A stretch of DNA of 64,000 nt from Candidatus Dechloromonas phosphoritropha (GTDB taxonomy: Bacteria > Pseudomonadota > Gammaproteobacteria > Burkholderiales > Rhodocyclaceae), in contig JADKGN010000004.1 of assembly GCA_016722705.1 (NCBI GenBank), positions 248,001-312,000 of the forward strand, given 5' to 3'. Below are positions 54,384 to 63,310 of this stretch, in pieces (the first letter of the stretch is position 1; each line of letters starts with the position of its first letter). The translations under genes and the position numbers were made by a program. Under the pieces are notes generated by a model. That model saw only the letters and a list, made by a program, of their open reading frames with translations. It had not been told where the DNA came from and ran no database searches.

Positions 54384-54770
54384 TCACCAGTTGTGGGCCA
54401 GGATATCGGCAAAGAACTGGAAATCTTCGACGAAGGCGGCTCCCGAAAACGGTCTGCCCGCCAGCAACTGCTGCTCGCGAAACGCGCCCAGCAGTTCGGC
54501 TGGAATATCGCAGTAGCGGACGAACTTGCCTTCGCAGCGCGGAAGCCCCTCGCTCTCGTCAGCGAGCGACCAGACCGGAACGACGACGTCGGCGCAGGAC
54601 ACTTCGCCGGCGCGCCTCAGTTGCATTCGCTGCACGCGGTCATCGTGCTCCCACTGCCACGAGACTGCCGACCGGTTGTCGATGACCAGGGCACCAGCGC
54701 CATTTCCCAAGGGCGAAGACTGGGTCGCCTGCGGGTGGATGCCCAAGTTCTGGTTCAGGGAATTATCCAT
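54384..54770 (-). CDS. Hypothetical protein (128 aa)
   Basis: I do not recognise this protein. ATG 54770 is supported by an AAGGAG site, better than any start for the opposite-strand frame covering the same bases. It has an N-terminal polar segment (MDNSLNQNLGIHPQATQSSP) and a beta-rich middle (SAVSWQWEHDDRVQRMQLRR), ending VEDFQFFADILAHNW. It has no signal peptide or membrane helix. It is convergent with the enoyl-CoA hydratase gene. Confidence 0.6.
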   Translation of the reverse strand: MDNSLNQNLGIHPQATQSSPLGNGAGALVIDNRSAVSWQWEHDDRVQRMQLRRAGEVSCADVVVPVWSLADESEGLPRCEGKFVRYCDIPAELLGAFREQQLLAGRPFSGAAFVEDFQFFADILAHNW

Positions 54771-55008
54771 TTCGAACTCCTTCTCCGGGTAGGCTAGCCG
54801 CCCGCAACCGGAGACGAAAGCACAAGATTCCCCGAAGTGCGAAATACTTCACGGTGGACGGGAAATTCCCCCCGCGTCCCCTCATCAGGGCTACGAGATA
54901 TGGAAAATGCATCAACTCGCCAGGCGGGTCGGGCGACCGCTTTCCGCGCGCGCAGCGCCGCAAGGTAGTATATTTCCGCTCTGCACCTTTCCACCGGGAG
55001 CCTGACCC

Positions 55009-56748
55009 ATGAACGTGGCCTCGTTTTCCAAGTATCTGCAATCCAGTTTACCCCTGCTCGCCACGCTGAGAGCTTACCGCCTCGAATGGCTGGGCAAGGA
55101 TTCCATCGCCGGGCTTTCCGCGTGCATCGTCTCGATTCCGTCGGTCATCGCCTATGCCGAACTGGTGCACCTGCCGGCGATTACCGGCCTCTACGCGGCA
55201 TTGGCGGCGGCAATCGGCTACGCCCTGTTCTCCAGTTCGCGGCACGTCATCGCCGGACCGGATGCCGCGATTGGCCTGCTGGCGGGTTCGGCGATCCTGC
55301 CGCTTTCGGGCGGCGATCCGGCGCGCATCGTCATGCTGGCCGCCGTCCTCAGTCTGCTCTCGGGCATCGTGCTGATTCTCGCGGCGCGGCTGAAGCTGGG
55401 GGTCATCGCCGACCTTCTGTCGCGTCCGGTGCTGATCGGCTACCTGAATGGCGCCTCGCTGGTCCTGATCGCGACGCAACTGGGCAAGATGTTCGGCATC
55501 AAGACCGAGGGTGAGGAATTCTTCGAAATCGTCCTCACCGTGATCGGGAAGTTGCCCGAGACGCACTTGGTGACTTTTTTCTTCGGCGTCGCCCTGGTTG
55601 GCCTGCTGGTGGCCCTCGCCCGCTGGCTCCCGCGCGTGCCGGGCGCGCTGGCCGCCTGTGCGGTGGCGCTCGTCGTCACCTTCGCTCTCGATCTCGGCAG
55701 CCACGGCGTGGCGCTGGTCGGTGAGGTGCCTTCGGGCCTGCCTCACCTGGCGATCCCCGGTCTACACTGGGGGGATATTGCGACGCTGGCGCCGGCTGCG
55801 GTGGCGATTGCCTTCCTCGCCTTCTCGGACGGCATTCTGCTGGCCCAGACCTTCGCGGAAAAGAATGGCTACGAGATCCGCCCGAATCGCGAACTGGTGG
55901 CGCTCGGCTCGGCCAACATCCTCGCCGGACTCTGGCAGGGCTTTCCGGTATCGGCCAGCCAGTCACGTACTTCGATCGTCGATTCGGCGGGCGGCAAGTC
56001 ACAGGTGGCGCAACTGGTGCTGGCGGCCGGCCTGCTCCTCTTCCTGTTCTTCTTGACCGGCCTGATCGCCCTGCTGCCCAAGGTGGCGCTGGGGGCGATA
56101 CTGATCGTCACAGCCATCGGCATGCTTGAAGTGGCGTCGCTGTCGGCGCTGTACAAGATCGACCGCATCGAGTTCGCGATCGGCATGAGCGTGACCGTGG
56201 CGATTCTGATTGCCGGGGTCGTGCCGGGGATCATTCTCGGCCTGCTGCTGTCTCTGATCTCGGTACTCGTGGAAATCTCGCGCCCGGATGACGTGGTGCT
56301 GCGCCGGCTCAAGAGAGACGGCAAGTTTCACCACTGCATAGTGGGTGATGACGCGGAAAGCGTGCCCGGGCTGCTCATCTACCGCCTTTACGCGCCTCTG
56401 GTCTTTGCCAATGCGCGGCACGTCATGGCGCGCATCAGGACGCTGGTCGACGCGGCTGATCCGCCGGTCAAGTGGCTGGTGATCGACGCCCAGGCGATTC
56501 ACGACATGGACGTCACGGCAGCACAGCGCTTTGCTGAACTGCACCAGGAGCTCGCCGATGCCGGGGTCGACGTCAAGATCGCCGACGCGCCGCGTCCCTT
56601 CCTCGAGGAACTGGCTCGCGTCGGACTGTCCGAGGAAATCGGCAAGCAGGATTTCTTCGTTTCGGTCAAGAAGGCTGCCGAAGCCTTCGAGAAGAAGTAC
56701 AGTACCGGCGCTCAGCAATCCCCCCCGGAGCCAATCCCGACGCCGTGA
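55009..56748 (+). CDS. SulP-family anion transporter with STAS domain
   Basis: This 579-aa inner-membrane transporter has 12-14 helices followed by a C-terminal STAS domain (about 440-560). The entry region FHL-type is DSIAGLSACIVSIPSVIAYA. The segment LFSSSRHVIAGPDAAIGLLA and the loop VSASQSRTSIVDSAGGKSQ are conserved. SulP proteins carry sulfate, bicarbonate (BicA, DauA-like) or dicarboxylates; which one cannot be read here. With a DAB system 17 kb away, bicarbonate is worth considering. A GGGAG site precedes ATG 55009. A strong terminator follows. Confidence 0.9.
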   Translation: MNVASFSKYLQSSLPLLATLRAYRLEWLGKDSIAGLSACIVSIPSVIAYAELVHLPAITGLYAALAAAIGYALFSSSRHVIAGPDAAIGLLAGSAILPLSGGDPARIVMLAAVLSLLSGIVLILAARLKLGVIADLLSRPVLIGYLNGASLVLIATQLGKMFGIKTEGEEFFEIVLTVIGKLPETHLVTFFFGVALVGLLVALARWLPRVPGALAACAVALVVTFALDLGSHGVALVGEVPSGLPHLAIPGLHWGDIATLAPAAVAIAFLAFSDGILLAQTFAEKNGYEIRPNRELVALGSANILAGLWQGFPVSASQSRTSIVDSAGGKSQVAQLVLAAGLLLFLFFLTGLIALLPKVALGAILIVTAIGMLEVASLSALYKIDRIEFAIGMSVTVAILIAGVVPGIILGLLLSLISVLVEISRPDDVVLRRLKRDGKFHHCIVGDDAESVPGLLIYRLYAPLVFANARHVMARIRTLVDAADPPVKWLVIDAQAIHDMDVTAAQRFAELHQELADAGVDVKIADAPRPFLEELARVGLSEEIGKQDFFVSVKKAAEAFEKKYSTGAQQSPPEPIPTP

Positions 56749-56770
56749 ATGGCAAGCAAACCCAGGCAAG

Positions 56771-56796
56771 AAAAGGGGCTCATTCGAGCCCCTTTT
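56771..56796. terminator. Bidirectional terminator between sulP-like and metacaspase genes
   Basis: AAAAGGGGCTC and GAGCCCCTTTT form an 11-bp stem around ATTC, with A and T runs built in. The two genes converge here, so it can serve both. Confidence 0.85.
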
Positions 56797-56818
56797 CGCT
56801 CAGCACCCGCGCGCCAGA

Positions 56819-57688
56819 TCAATAGACGATCGCTTGAGTCCGGTTTGTGGCATTTCCTTCCAGTTGCGGAGTCTGCGCAAAGCCGGATTTCATCAAGGTG
56901 CGCATCTTGGCGATCACTTCCTTGCGCGACAGCTTGTTCTGCGTATCGCGCATGACCTTGACAAAATAGTAGGTGAACGCCCCATTGTAGCGCCCGTTGA
57001 AATAGGCGTCAGCACTCGTCTGGTTGGCCTTGCAGCCAGTCCACAGGAGGTGGTGGGCGCCGGCGGCAACCGGCGCCTTGACGGTCTTCTTTGCGCCCTT
57101 TTTCGCTGCGGCCAACGGGCGTTCGAGGGTGAATCCGCGCATCCTGGCGGTCTTCTTGCTGAACTCCTGCTCGGGCGGCGCAATGTAACGGGCACGCGGC
57201 GCATGCAGCCCGAATTCAGCCCCGCGCAGGCCGGAGCCGCTGTGGCAGGTGTCGAGGTACACCTCGAGCAGCACACCGGCCGGCAACTGGACAAAAAGGT
57301 CATGCAACTCGTCGTCGCTAATAATGTGCGCCGGGTCCCAGGCCCCGGCTTTTTCGGCAATGTCGTAAGGCACGAAGGCCTCGTCCTTGCCGTCGGGCTC
57401 GTCGCCGCTGGTGTCGTTCATCTGCGTGCCGTGTGAGGAAAGACTGAACACCAGGTAGTTGAGCTTGCCGGCTTTCGCGTCAGCAACCATGGCGTTGAGG
57501 TTGCTCATGATATTGGCCTTGGTCGCCTGCGCATCGGAGATAACCGTCATCTCCGCCGCCGTGAAGCCGAGCAGATCCTTGTACAGGGCGGACATGTCCT
57601 TGGCGTCATTGACGCAGCCATTGAGGGTGAACTGGGAATAATTTGCAAACTTGTTGATGCCCACGAAGAGCGCCTTCTTTCCAGCCAT
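56819..57688 (-). CDS. Bacterial metacaspase (caspase-family peptidase C14)
   Basis: This is a 289-aa caspase-fold peptidase, probably specific for Arg/Lys. The start motif KKALFVGINKFANYS, the catalytic His in FSLSSHGTQMND and the Cys in VYLDTCHSGSG are intact. The basic linker (AAAKKGAKKTVKAP) in the second half may be a processing site. ATG 57688 has AGGAGAAAG upstream. There is no signal peptide and no fused sensor, so it is a stand-alone enzyme of the kind implicated in regulated cell death or proteostasis. It is divergent from the patatin gene across 307 bases. Confidence 0.9.
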   Translation of the reverse strand: MAGKKALFVGINKFANYSQFTLNGCVNDAKDMSALYKDLLGFTAAEMTVISDAQATKANIMSNLNAMVADAKAGKLNYLVFSLSSHGTQMNDTSGDEPDGKDEAFVPYDIAEKAGAWDPAHIISDDELHDLFVQLPAGVLLEVYLDTCHSGSGLRGAEFGLHAPRARYIAPPEQEFSKKTARMRGFTLERPLAAAKKGAKKTVKAPVAAGAHHLLWTGCKANQTSADAYFNGRYNGAFTYYFVKVMRDTQNKLSRKEVIAKMRTLMKSGFAQTPQLEGNATNRTQAIVY

Positions 57689-57995
57689 AATCTTTCTCCT
57701 TCCGATGCCGCAGCCAAGGGACACTGCAATGGTAACGCGCGGTGCTGCGGCATGCACCGTTGCCACATTGTCGGGCAATTTCCTGCGGCCTGCAATGACG
57801 AACCGCTACCCCGGGCTGAGCCGGCGATCGGGAGGCGCCCATCCCGGCTGATGCCCCCATCGGTGTCACCTCATATTCGTGTAGACTAAGGGTGTGGCCT
57901 CGGGGCATTGATTGCCCGGTTCACCGCAGGACTAGATCGCGAGTATTACAAACGAGGGTGAAGTCTTCGTATTTTTCATGTGGGGATTCTGAACA
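57689..57995. other. Divergent promoter region, metacaspase/patatin
   Basis: 307 bases between two divergent starts. No clear palindromic operator was seen. Both promoters should lie here. Confidence 0.4.
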
Positions 57996-59054
57996 ATGAC
58001 TGCTTCAACAAACAAAACACAAGCCGGCGGTTCCGGTCGGGAACCGGCACTTGTCGATCTCGCGCTGCAAGGCGGTGGCGCACATGGCGCCTATACCTGG
58101 GGCGTTCTTGACCGGCTGCTCGATGAATCCTGGTTGACCTACGAAGGAATTTCGGGAACCTCCGCAGGCGCCATGAATGCAGTGGTAATGGCGCACGGCA
58201 TGGTCAAGGGTGGCCCCAGGCAAGCCCAGCTCGAACTTGAAAGTTTCTGGAAAAAAATCTCGGAGGCGGCGTTGCTCAGCCCCTTCCGGCGTGGCCCTCT
58301 CGAAATACTGACCGGGCAGTGGACGCTCGATTATTGTCCCGCCTTCGTCGCGGCGGATATGGCCGCACGGCTTCTCTCGCCCTACACTCTCAGCATCGGT
58401 GGCGGAAACCCGCTGTACGACATCCTTGTCGACTGTGTCGACTTCAGCGCCATCAATAGCGCGGGCCCAAAACTGTTCGTCACTGCCACCAACGTGCGCA
58501 CCGGGCGTGGTCGCGTGTTTCGCAACGCGGAAATGACCCCCGAGGTTTTGCTTGCTTCCGCCTGCCTGCCGACCATGTTCCAGGCGGTGGAAATCGATGG
58601 CGACCCCTACTGGGATGGCGGTTTTGCCGGCAACCCGACGATTACGCCGCTGGTCCGCGAATGCGAATCCCCCGACACTATCCTGGTCTCGATCAACCCG
58701 ATCGAACGGCCGGGAACCCCACGCACCCCCATGGAAATCCAGAACCGCCTGAACGAGATTTCGTTCAATTCACCACTCGTCAAGGAACTGCGCATGGCGG
58801 CGCTCCTGCGGCAGGTGGCCGATCCCGGTTCGGGTGAGGGAGCCAAGTGGGCGAAGCTGCGCATCCATCGCGTCGCTGGAGAAGACGCCCTGCTGGGGTT
58901 GGGTTTTTCGTCCAAGTCACTGGCCGAATGGGCATTTTTCTGCATGTTGCGCGAGGAAGGGCGGCGCGCCGCCGAGGTTTTCCTGGAAACCCACGGCAAT
59001 GACATCGGCGTTCGATCGACGCTCGACATCGACCTCTTGATCGGAGAGTCGTAG
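57996..59054 (+). CDS. Patatin-like phospholipase
   Basis: This is a 352-aa Ser/Asp lipid hydrolase. The oxyanion loop LQGGGAHGAYTWG, the nucleophile ISGTSAGAMNA (Ser near residue 53) and the Asp in YWDGGFAGN are all present. There is no signal peptide, so it acts on internal lipids or storage granules. Related patatins occur in polyhydroxybutyrate producers. The gene is three bases upstream of a GntP permease whose relatives import 3-hydroxybutyrate, so a role in intracellular polyester turnover is plausible. Phospholipase activity is the alternative. Confidence 0.87.
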   Translation: MTASTNKTQAGGSGREPALVDLALQGGGAHGAYTWGVLDRLLDESWLTYEGISGTSAGAMNAVVMAHGMVKGGPRQAQLELESFWKKISEAALLSPFRRGPLEILTGQWTLDYCPAFVAADMAARLLSPYTLSIGGGNPLYDILVDCVDFSAINSAGPKLFVTATNVRTGRGRVFRNAEMTPEVLLASACLPTMFQAVEIDGDPYWDGGFAGNPTITPLVRECESPDTILVSINPIERPGTPRTPMEIQNRLNEISFNSPLVKELRMAALLRQVADPGSGEGAKWAKLRIHRVAGEDALLGLGFSSKSLAEWAFFCMLREEGRRAAEVFLETHGNDIGVRSTLDIDLLIGES

Positions 59055-59057
59055 GCG

Positions 59058-60509
59058 ATGGGGTTGCTGGGAATCATTCTTGGTCTGGCCGTTCTCGTCG
59101 GGCTGTCGTTCCGTAGCTGGAGCGTCCTGGTTCTGGCGCCGCTGGCGGCCATGGTCGCGGCGTTCGCCGCAGGCGATCCGCTCCTCGCGCACTGGACGCA
59201 GACTTTCATGGGGGCGGCGGCCGGTTTTGTGGCGCAATTTTTCCCGCTCTTCCTGCTTGGCGCCATCTTCGGCAAGCTGATGGAAGATAGCGGTTCGGTA
59301 AACACCATCGCTGCGTTCATGACCGAGAAACTGGGCGAAAAGCGGGCGATACTGGCTGTCGTTCTGGCTGGAGCAATCGTCACCTATGGCGGCGTCAGTC
59401 TCTTCGTCGCGCTTTTCGTGATCGTGCCGATGGCGCAGGGTCTCTTCCGCTCGGCCAATATTCCGAACCGACTGACGCCGGGAGCGGTCGCGCTGGGGAC
59501 CATGACCTTCACGATGTCGGCGATGCCGGGCACGCCGGCTGTCCAGAATGCCATCCCGATGCCTTTCTTCGGGACGACACCGTTTGCCGCACCGGGACTC
59601 GGTATCATCGCATCGTTCATCATGTTCGGTTTCGGCCTCTGGTGGCTCATGCGCGCCGAGCGAGCGGCCCGGCTGGCCGGCGAGGGCTTTGGCGACGTCC
59701 TCAGGACAGTCGAGTCAGCGTCCGAGAACACGGTCGTTCGCGAGCGGGCGACGACCTCCAGCACCTTCGACCCGGCTGAGATCAAGCACGGTCACCAAAG
59801 CTTGGAACAGCCCGGCGTGTTGGTCGCGGCATTGCCACTGATCATTGTCGTCCTGGTCAATCTGACGATGTCGATGCTGGTGATTCCGCGCCTCGACACC
59901 AGCTTCCTCTACGAACCGCAATGGGGCGGTATCACGATTGCGTCGGTCAGCGGTATCTGGTCGGTCATGGTTGCGCTGATCGTCGCCATTCTGGTGCTGA
60001 TCGCCCTCAACCGCAAGCGCCTGAGCGAATTGCGCGCATCGGTCGATGCCGGCGCCAATGCGTCGGTATTGCCCATTGTCAGTGTCGCCAGCCTGGTCGG
60101 TTTCGGCGCGGTTGTCGCGGCGCTGCCGGCCTTCGCGGCGGTGGCCGACTGGGTGTTGTCGATCGAAGGCGGGCCGCTGGTTTCGCTGGCCGTGTCGACC
60201 AACGTTCTCGCCGCGCTGACCGGTTCGGCGTCCGGCGGCATGACCATCGCCCTTGAGGCGCTTGGTCCGATCTATCTCCAGATTGCTTCACAACAGGGCA
60301 TCGATCCGGCGCTGCTCCATCGCATTGCCGTAATGTCCGCCGGCACCCTCGACAGCCTGCCGCACAACGGCGCGGTCATCACCCTGCTGGCAGTCTGTGG
60401 GTCGACGCATCGCAAGAGCTATATCGATATCGTGATGTGCTGTGTCGTCAGCGCAATGCTGGCGTTGATCGCGGTCATCATCCTCGGTGGGATGTTCGGC
60501 TCGTTCTGA
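59058..60509 (+). CDS. GntP-family permease, possibly for 3-hydroxybutyrate
   Basis: This 483-aa inner-membrane transporter has about 12-14 helices of the gluconate:H+ symporter family. The conserved LFLLGAIFGKLMEDSG segment and the SAMPGTPAVQNAIPMPFFGT motif are present. SGSASGGMTIALEALG and GTLDSLPHNGAVITLL in the last third are typical of the D-beta-hydroxybutyrate permease branch. It starts three bases after the patatin stop, so the two are one operon. Confidence 0.85.
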   Translation: MGLLGIILGLAVLVGLSFRSWSVLVLAPLAAMVAAFAAGDPLLAHWTQTFMGAAAGFVAQFFPLFLLGAIFGKLMEDSGSVNTIAAFMTEKLGEKRAILAVVLAGAIVTYGGVSLFVALFVIVPMAQGLFRSANIPNRLTPGAVALGTMTFTMSAMPGTPAVQNAIPMPFFGTTPFAAPGLGIIASFIMFGFGLWWLMRAERAARLAGEGFGDVLRTVESASENTVVRERATTSSTFDPAEIKHGHQSLEQPGVLVAALPLIIVVLVNLTMSMLVIPRLDTSFLYEPQWGGITIASVSGIWSVMVALIVAILVLIALNRKRLSELRASVDAGANASVLPIVSVASLVGFGAVVAALPAFAAVADWVLSIEGGPLVSLAVSTNVLAALTGSASGGMTIALEALGPIYLQIASQQGIDPALLHRIAVMSAGTLDSLPHNGAVITLLAVCGSTHRKSYIDIVMCCVVSAMLALIAVIILGGMFGSF

Positions 60510-60816
60510 GGGTGAATGCTCTCGCCGGTATGCCAGTATCGGCAAGAGCGGAGTGACTTTCGATTCCGGGCGGCTGCGGGGCATTTCCAACGCCTGTGAA
60601 TTCCGTGGCCCCTACCGCTTCGGGCAGAGCGATCGAGCGGAGACTCATCGCTTTCGCCCACCCGCCCGGTGGTGGCCGGCAGATATCGTGCCCTGAGACC
60701 GCCGGCAATCTGATCCGTGTGTGCCGGCTCTGCAGCGCCAGAGGCCAGCGCCTCTTGCCGACTGAAAGCCTTGGCCGGCCTGCCTGGAGTACCTGGCCAG
60801 AGATAGCCCGCAACGA
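60510..60816. other. Intergenic region, nothing recognised
   Basis: 307 bases between convergent genes without a clear terminator hairpin or gene. Confidence 0.35.
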
Positions 60817-61323
60817 TCAGTAGATCTTGTTGGTCAGCGACCAGATATCCGTGACGTTGACGACGAATTCGGGGAATTCCTTGTCATGCTCTTCCGACAA
60901 CTTGAAAAGAGCGCGCATGATTCCCTCCGGAAACCCTTGTCGCCCCACCCTCTTGTCGTTGAGCAGGTCGTTGATATACTCACCGAAAGTGGCATGTCCC
61001 CAGGTCGCAACAAGGCGCCTTGCAATTCGAGGAAATCTCGTATTTATCACCTGAAAGTTCGGAGACTGCTCGAGCCGTTCCACAATCAGTTCCTCGGCCA
61101 GGATTGCGTATTTCGGGAACTCTCGGTCGTGCTCGGCCCGTAGTTCCGACAGAGCCGAAATTACTTCTTCCTTCAATTCCAGCTTGGTGCCTCTTTGCGC
61201 TTCCTTGAGCAAGTCACTGACATACTCGCTGAACTGCAGGCTTCCCCATCCGGTAATGAGTTGCTCGACAATGCTGGGAGATCGCGCATTGATGGTTCTG
61301 AACAGGTCATTCTTGCTCGCCAT
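60817..61323 (-). CDS. Hypothetical protein with two tandem homologous domains
   Basis: This is a 168-aa soluble protein made of two copies of one helical unit of about 65 residues. Unit 1 reads INARSPSIVEQLITGWG, then EHDREFPKYA; unit 2 reads INTRFPRIARRLVATWGHATFGEYIN, broken here as INTRFPRIARRLV and WGHATFGEYIN, then EHDKEFPEFV. Shared positions include W-G, F-x-EY, DLL and EHD-EFP. I do not recognise the family. ATG 61323 has GAGG upstream; the longer frame to 61533 has none. The fold resembles small alpha-helical partner proteins. It is a single gene. Confidence 0.65.
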   Translation of the reverse strand: MASKNDLFRTINARSPSIVEQLITGWGSLQFSEYVSDLLKEAQRGTKLELKEEVISALSELRAEHDREFPKYAILAEELIVERLEQSPNFQVINTRFPRIARRLVATWGHATFGEYINDLLNDKRVGRQGFPEGIMRALFKLSEEHDKEFPEFVVNVTDIWSLTNKIY

Positions 61324-61582
61324 TTCAACCTCTACAAACTTATCCGACTCATGTTCACGAGAACATACTGCATAGCAGATTACTACGGTGAAGCGGAAAC
61401 GAAAACCCATTGCAACAACATTCTCGCTTCGAGCTCGCAGGCTGCGTGCCTCGCGATGCAGCGCGGCCCAAGCGGAGAGGCGCGAACAATCAATCGCGCG
61501 CCGCCCTGGGTCGGCGAAAATGGCAGCTTGCACTTACTGTTGCGGTCAACGCCGGGAACGTGGTGAAATCCATCGAGTACGA

Positions 61583-62833
61583 ATGAATCGCCGTGCCGGC
61601 ATCACTGCCCCTCGACCAATGCGAGAGACCCGAGTGGAACCCGAAGTTAAAGCAGGACATCCAGCCAGCACCGGCCGACGCAACCACAGGATCGCCGTCG
61701 GGCTGCTGCTGTCATTGATCGTCTATGGATCACTGTATCCGTTGGAGTGGAACTTCGCACAGCCGCAGGACTTCATTTATTGGGGACCACTGGGTCTGGT
61801 CGACGTGCTTGAGAACGTGATCCTGTTCCTGCCACTGGGCTGGCTGCTCGCCTGGCACTACCATGGCCAGTGCCGCCAGCGAGCAGGGTTCGTCGCCTGG
61901 TTCCCGATCGCGCTGATCGTCGCCGGCATCCTGCAGTGGCTGCAGAAATACCTGCCACGTACCCCGGCGCTGTCCGATATCATATTCAACATGCTGGGGT
62001 TCACGGCTGGCTGGCTGGCCGGGATGATCTCCGGGAACAGCCTTAACCGGCTGTCGCGGCGCTACCTGAACCTGCAAGCCGCCGATCGCTTTGCGCTGGT
62101 GATGATCGTACTCTGGGCGGCGGTGGAATTGTTTCCTTTCATACCTACACTCGACCGGTCATCGGTCGTCGATAACGTGAAGTCGCTGTGGCAGCAGGAC
62201 GCTTGGCAACCTCGCCGCATGCTGTTGCACGTGGCGGTGACGGTGATCGGGCTGGAGGCGCTGGCCCAACTGGTTCGCTCGGTGGCGGAGGAACACCTAG
62301 TCAGACCGCTGGCGGGCATCGCGACGCTGGCGGTATTAGGAGGCAAGTTCGTCATCATCAATCGGGCGCCGGGACTAGCCGTGGTCCTGGGTATCGCAGC
62401 GGGGGCCGCGATATGGCTGGGCATGGATCGAATGGAGGCAAGGCTGCGCTTGTGGACCCTGCTCGCGATCGCCACCGCGGCCTATCTGCTTCACGCCATC
62501 TGGCCACTGCACTTGAACGACTGGCCCAGCGCGATGCACTGGCTGCCGTTTGCCTCCTCGCTGTCGGGTTCGATCGAATCGGTGGTGACCACGGTGACGT
62601 TCGAGTGCCTTTGCTTCGGCGCCATCATCTGGAGTGCCGTACGCAATGGCGGTTCATTGAGCGGGATGACGGTGACCGTGGCGATCCTGGCCTTTGCCTG
62701 CGAATTTGCGCAGCGCTACCTGCCTGGCCGTACCGCGGAGATTACTTCGGCATTGCTGGCCCTGGGCATGGGCTGGCTGATCTCCGCATTGGGCTCGATC
62801 CAGCGTTTCAGACGCGGCCACCCCGTTATCTGA
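61583..62833 (+). CDS. VanZ-family membrane protein
   Basis: This is a 416-aa integral membrane protein. The VanZ-like unit appears twice in outline. The N-terminal copy has YGSLYPLEWNF, LENVILFLPLGWLLA and LPRTPALSDIIFNMLG. The C-terminal copy has WPLHLNDWPSAMHWLPF, FECLCFGAIIW and YLPGRTAEITSALLA. Long two-domain forms are common in exopolysaccharide and exosortase contexts, though none is visible here. ATG 61583 is the likely start; 61619 is possible. A small upstream frame extension to 61388 is not supported. Confidence 0.8.
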   Translation: MNRRAGITAPRPMRETRVEPEVKAGHPASTGRRNHRIAVGLLLSLIVYGSLYPLEWNFAQPQDFIYWGPLGLVDVLENVILFLPLGWLLAWHYHGQCRQRAGFVAWFPIALIVAGILQWLQKYLPRTPALSDIIFNMLGFTAGWLAGMISGNSLNRLSRRYLNLQAADRFALVMIVLWAAVELFPFIPTLDRSSVVDNVKSLWQQDAWQPRRMLLHVAVTVIGLEALAQLVRSVAEEHLVRPLAGIATLAVLGGKFVIINRAPGLAVVLGIAAGAAIWLGMDRMEARLRLWTLLAIATAAYLLHAIWPLHLNDWPSAMHWLPFASSLSGSIESVVTTVTFECLCFGAIIWSAVRNGGSLSGMTVTVAILAFACEFAQRYLPGRTAEITSALLALGMGWLISALGSIQRFRRGHPVI

Positions 62834-63310
62834 ACTCGGCCGGTTCGCTGCAGGTCGGGGAAAGGCGCATCAGCACGCGAACGGCGCGCAATTTCGCAAT
62901 CGGGAAGCGACACCACGCTCGCTGTCCATAAACCGGCTGTCCAGAATCAGGGGCGCCCGATGGGGTGGCATCCCACGCCCCAGGAAGGATGAGCCTCCGT
63001 CGCACCAGTCGAAATCCGGGCCTTGTTGCGCGTCGACCGCAACAGCCCGCCCGCAGCCGCCCAAGTTGATTACGATCGAAGGGTAGATCCACCGAAGGGA
63101 AGCAACGATACCCAAGGCGCGGTTCTGCTGGGAAGACCCGCTACTGCTCGAAACACAGATGAACGAGGGCGAACGCATCATCAACGATGTGGCGCGATGC
63201 CATGGGTGACCCGCACCAGCGCCAGTACCGCGAAATGGGCGCCCTTGGCGCTGACATCCCGGTCGTCTTTGAGCATGCGGTATTTCATCGCGTCGCGCGC
63301 GTGTTTACCG
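62834..63310. other. Intergenic region with one weak frame
   Basis: 477 bases. The minus-strand frame 63181-63310 reads plausibly (KYRMLKDDRDVSAKGAHF) but lacks a convincing start and mostly overlaps nothing known. Otherwise nothing is seen. Confidence 0.3.

Noticed and set aside
61388..61582. N-terminal extension of the VanZ-family gene
   Set aside because: Arg-rich, unlike the family, and without a ribosome site.
63181..63310. Minus-strand frame after the second patatin
   Set aside because: Plausible residues but no start with a ribosome site; could be a fragment, not supported as a gene.
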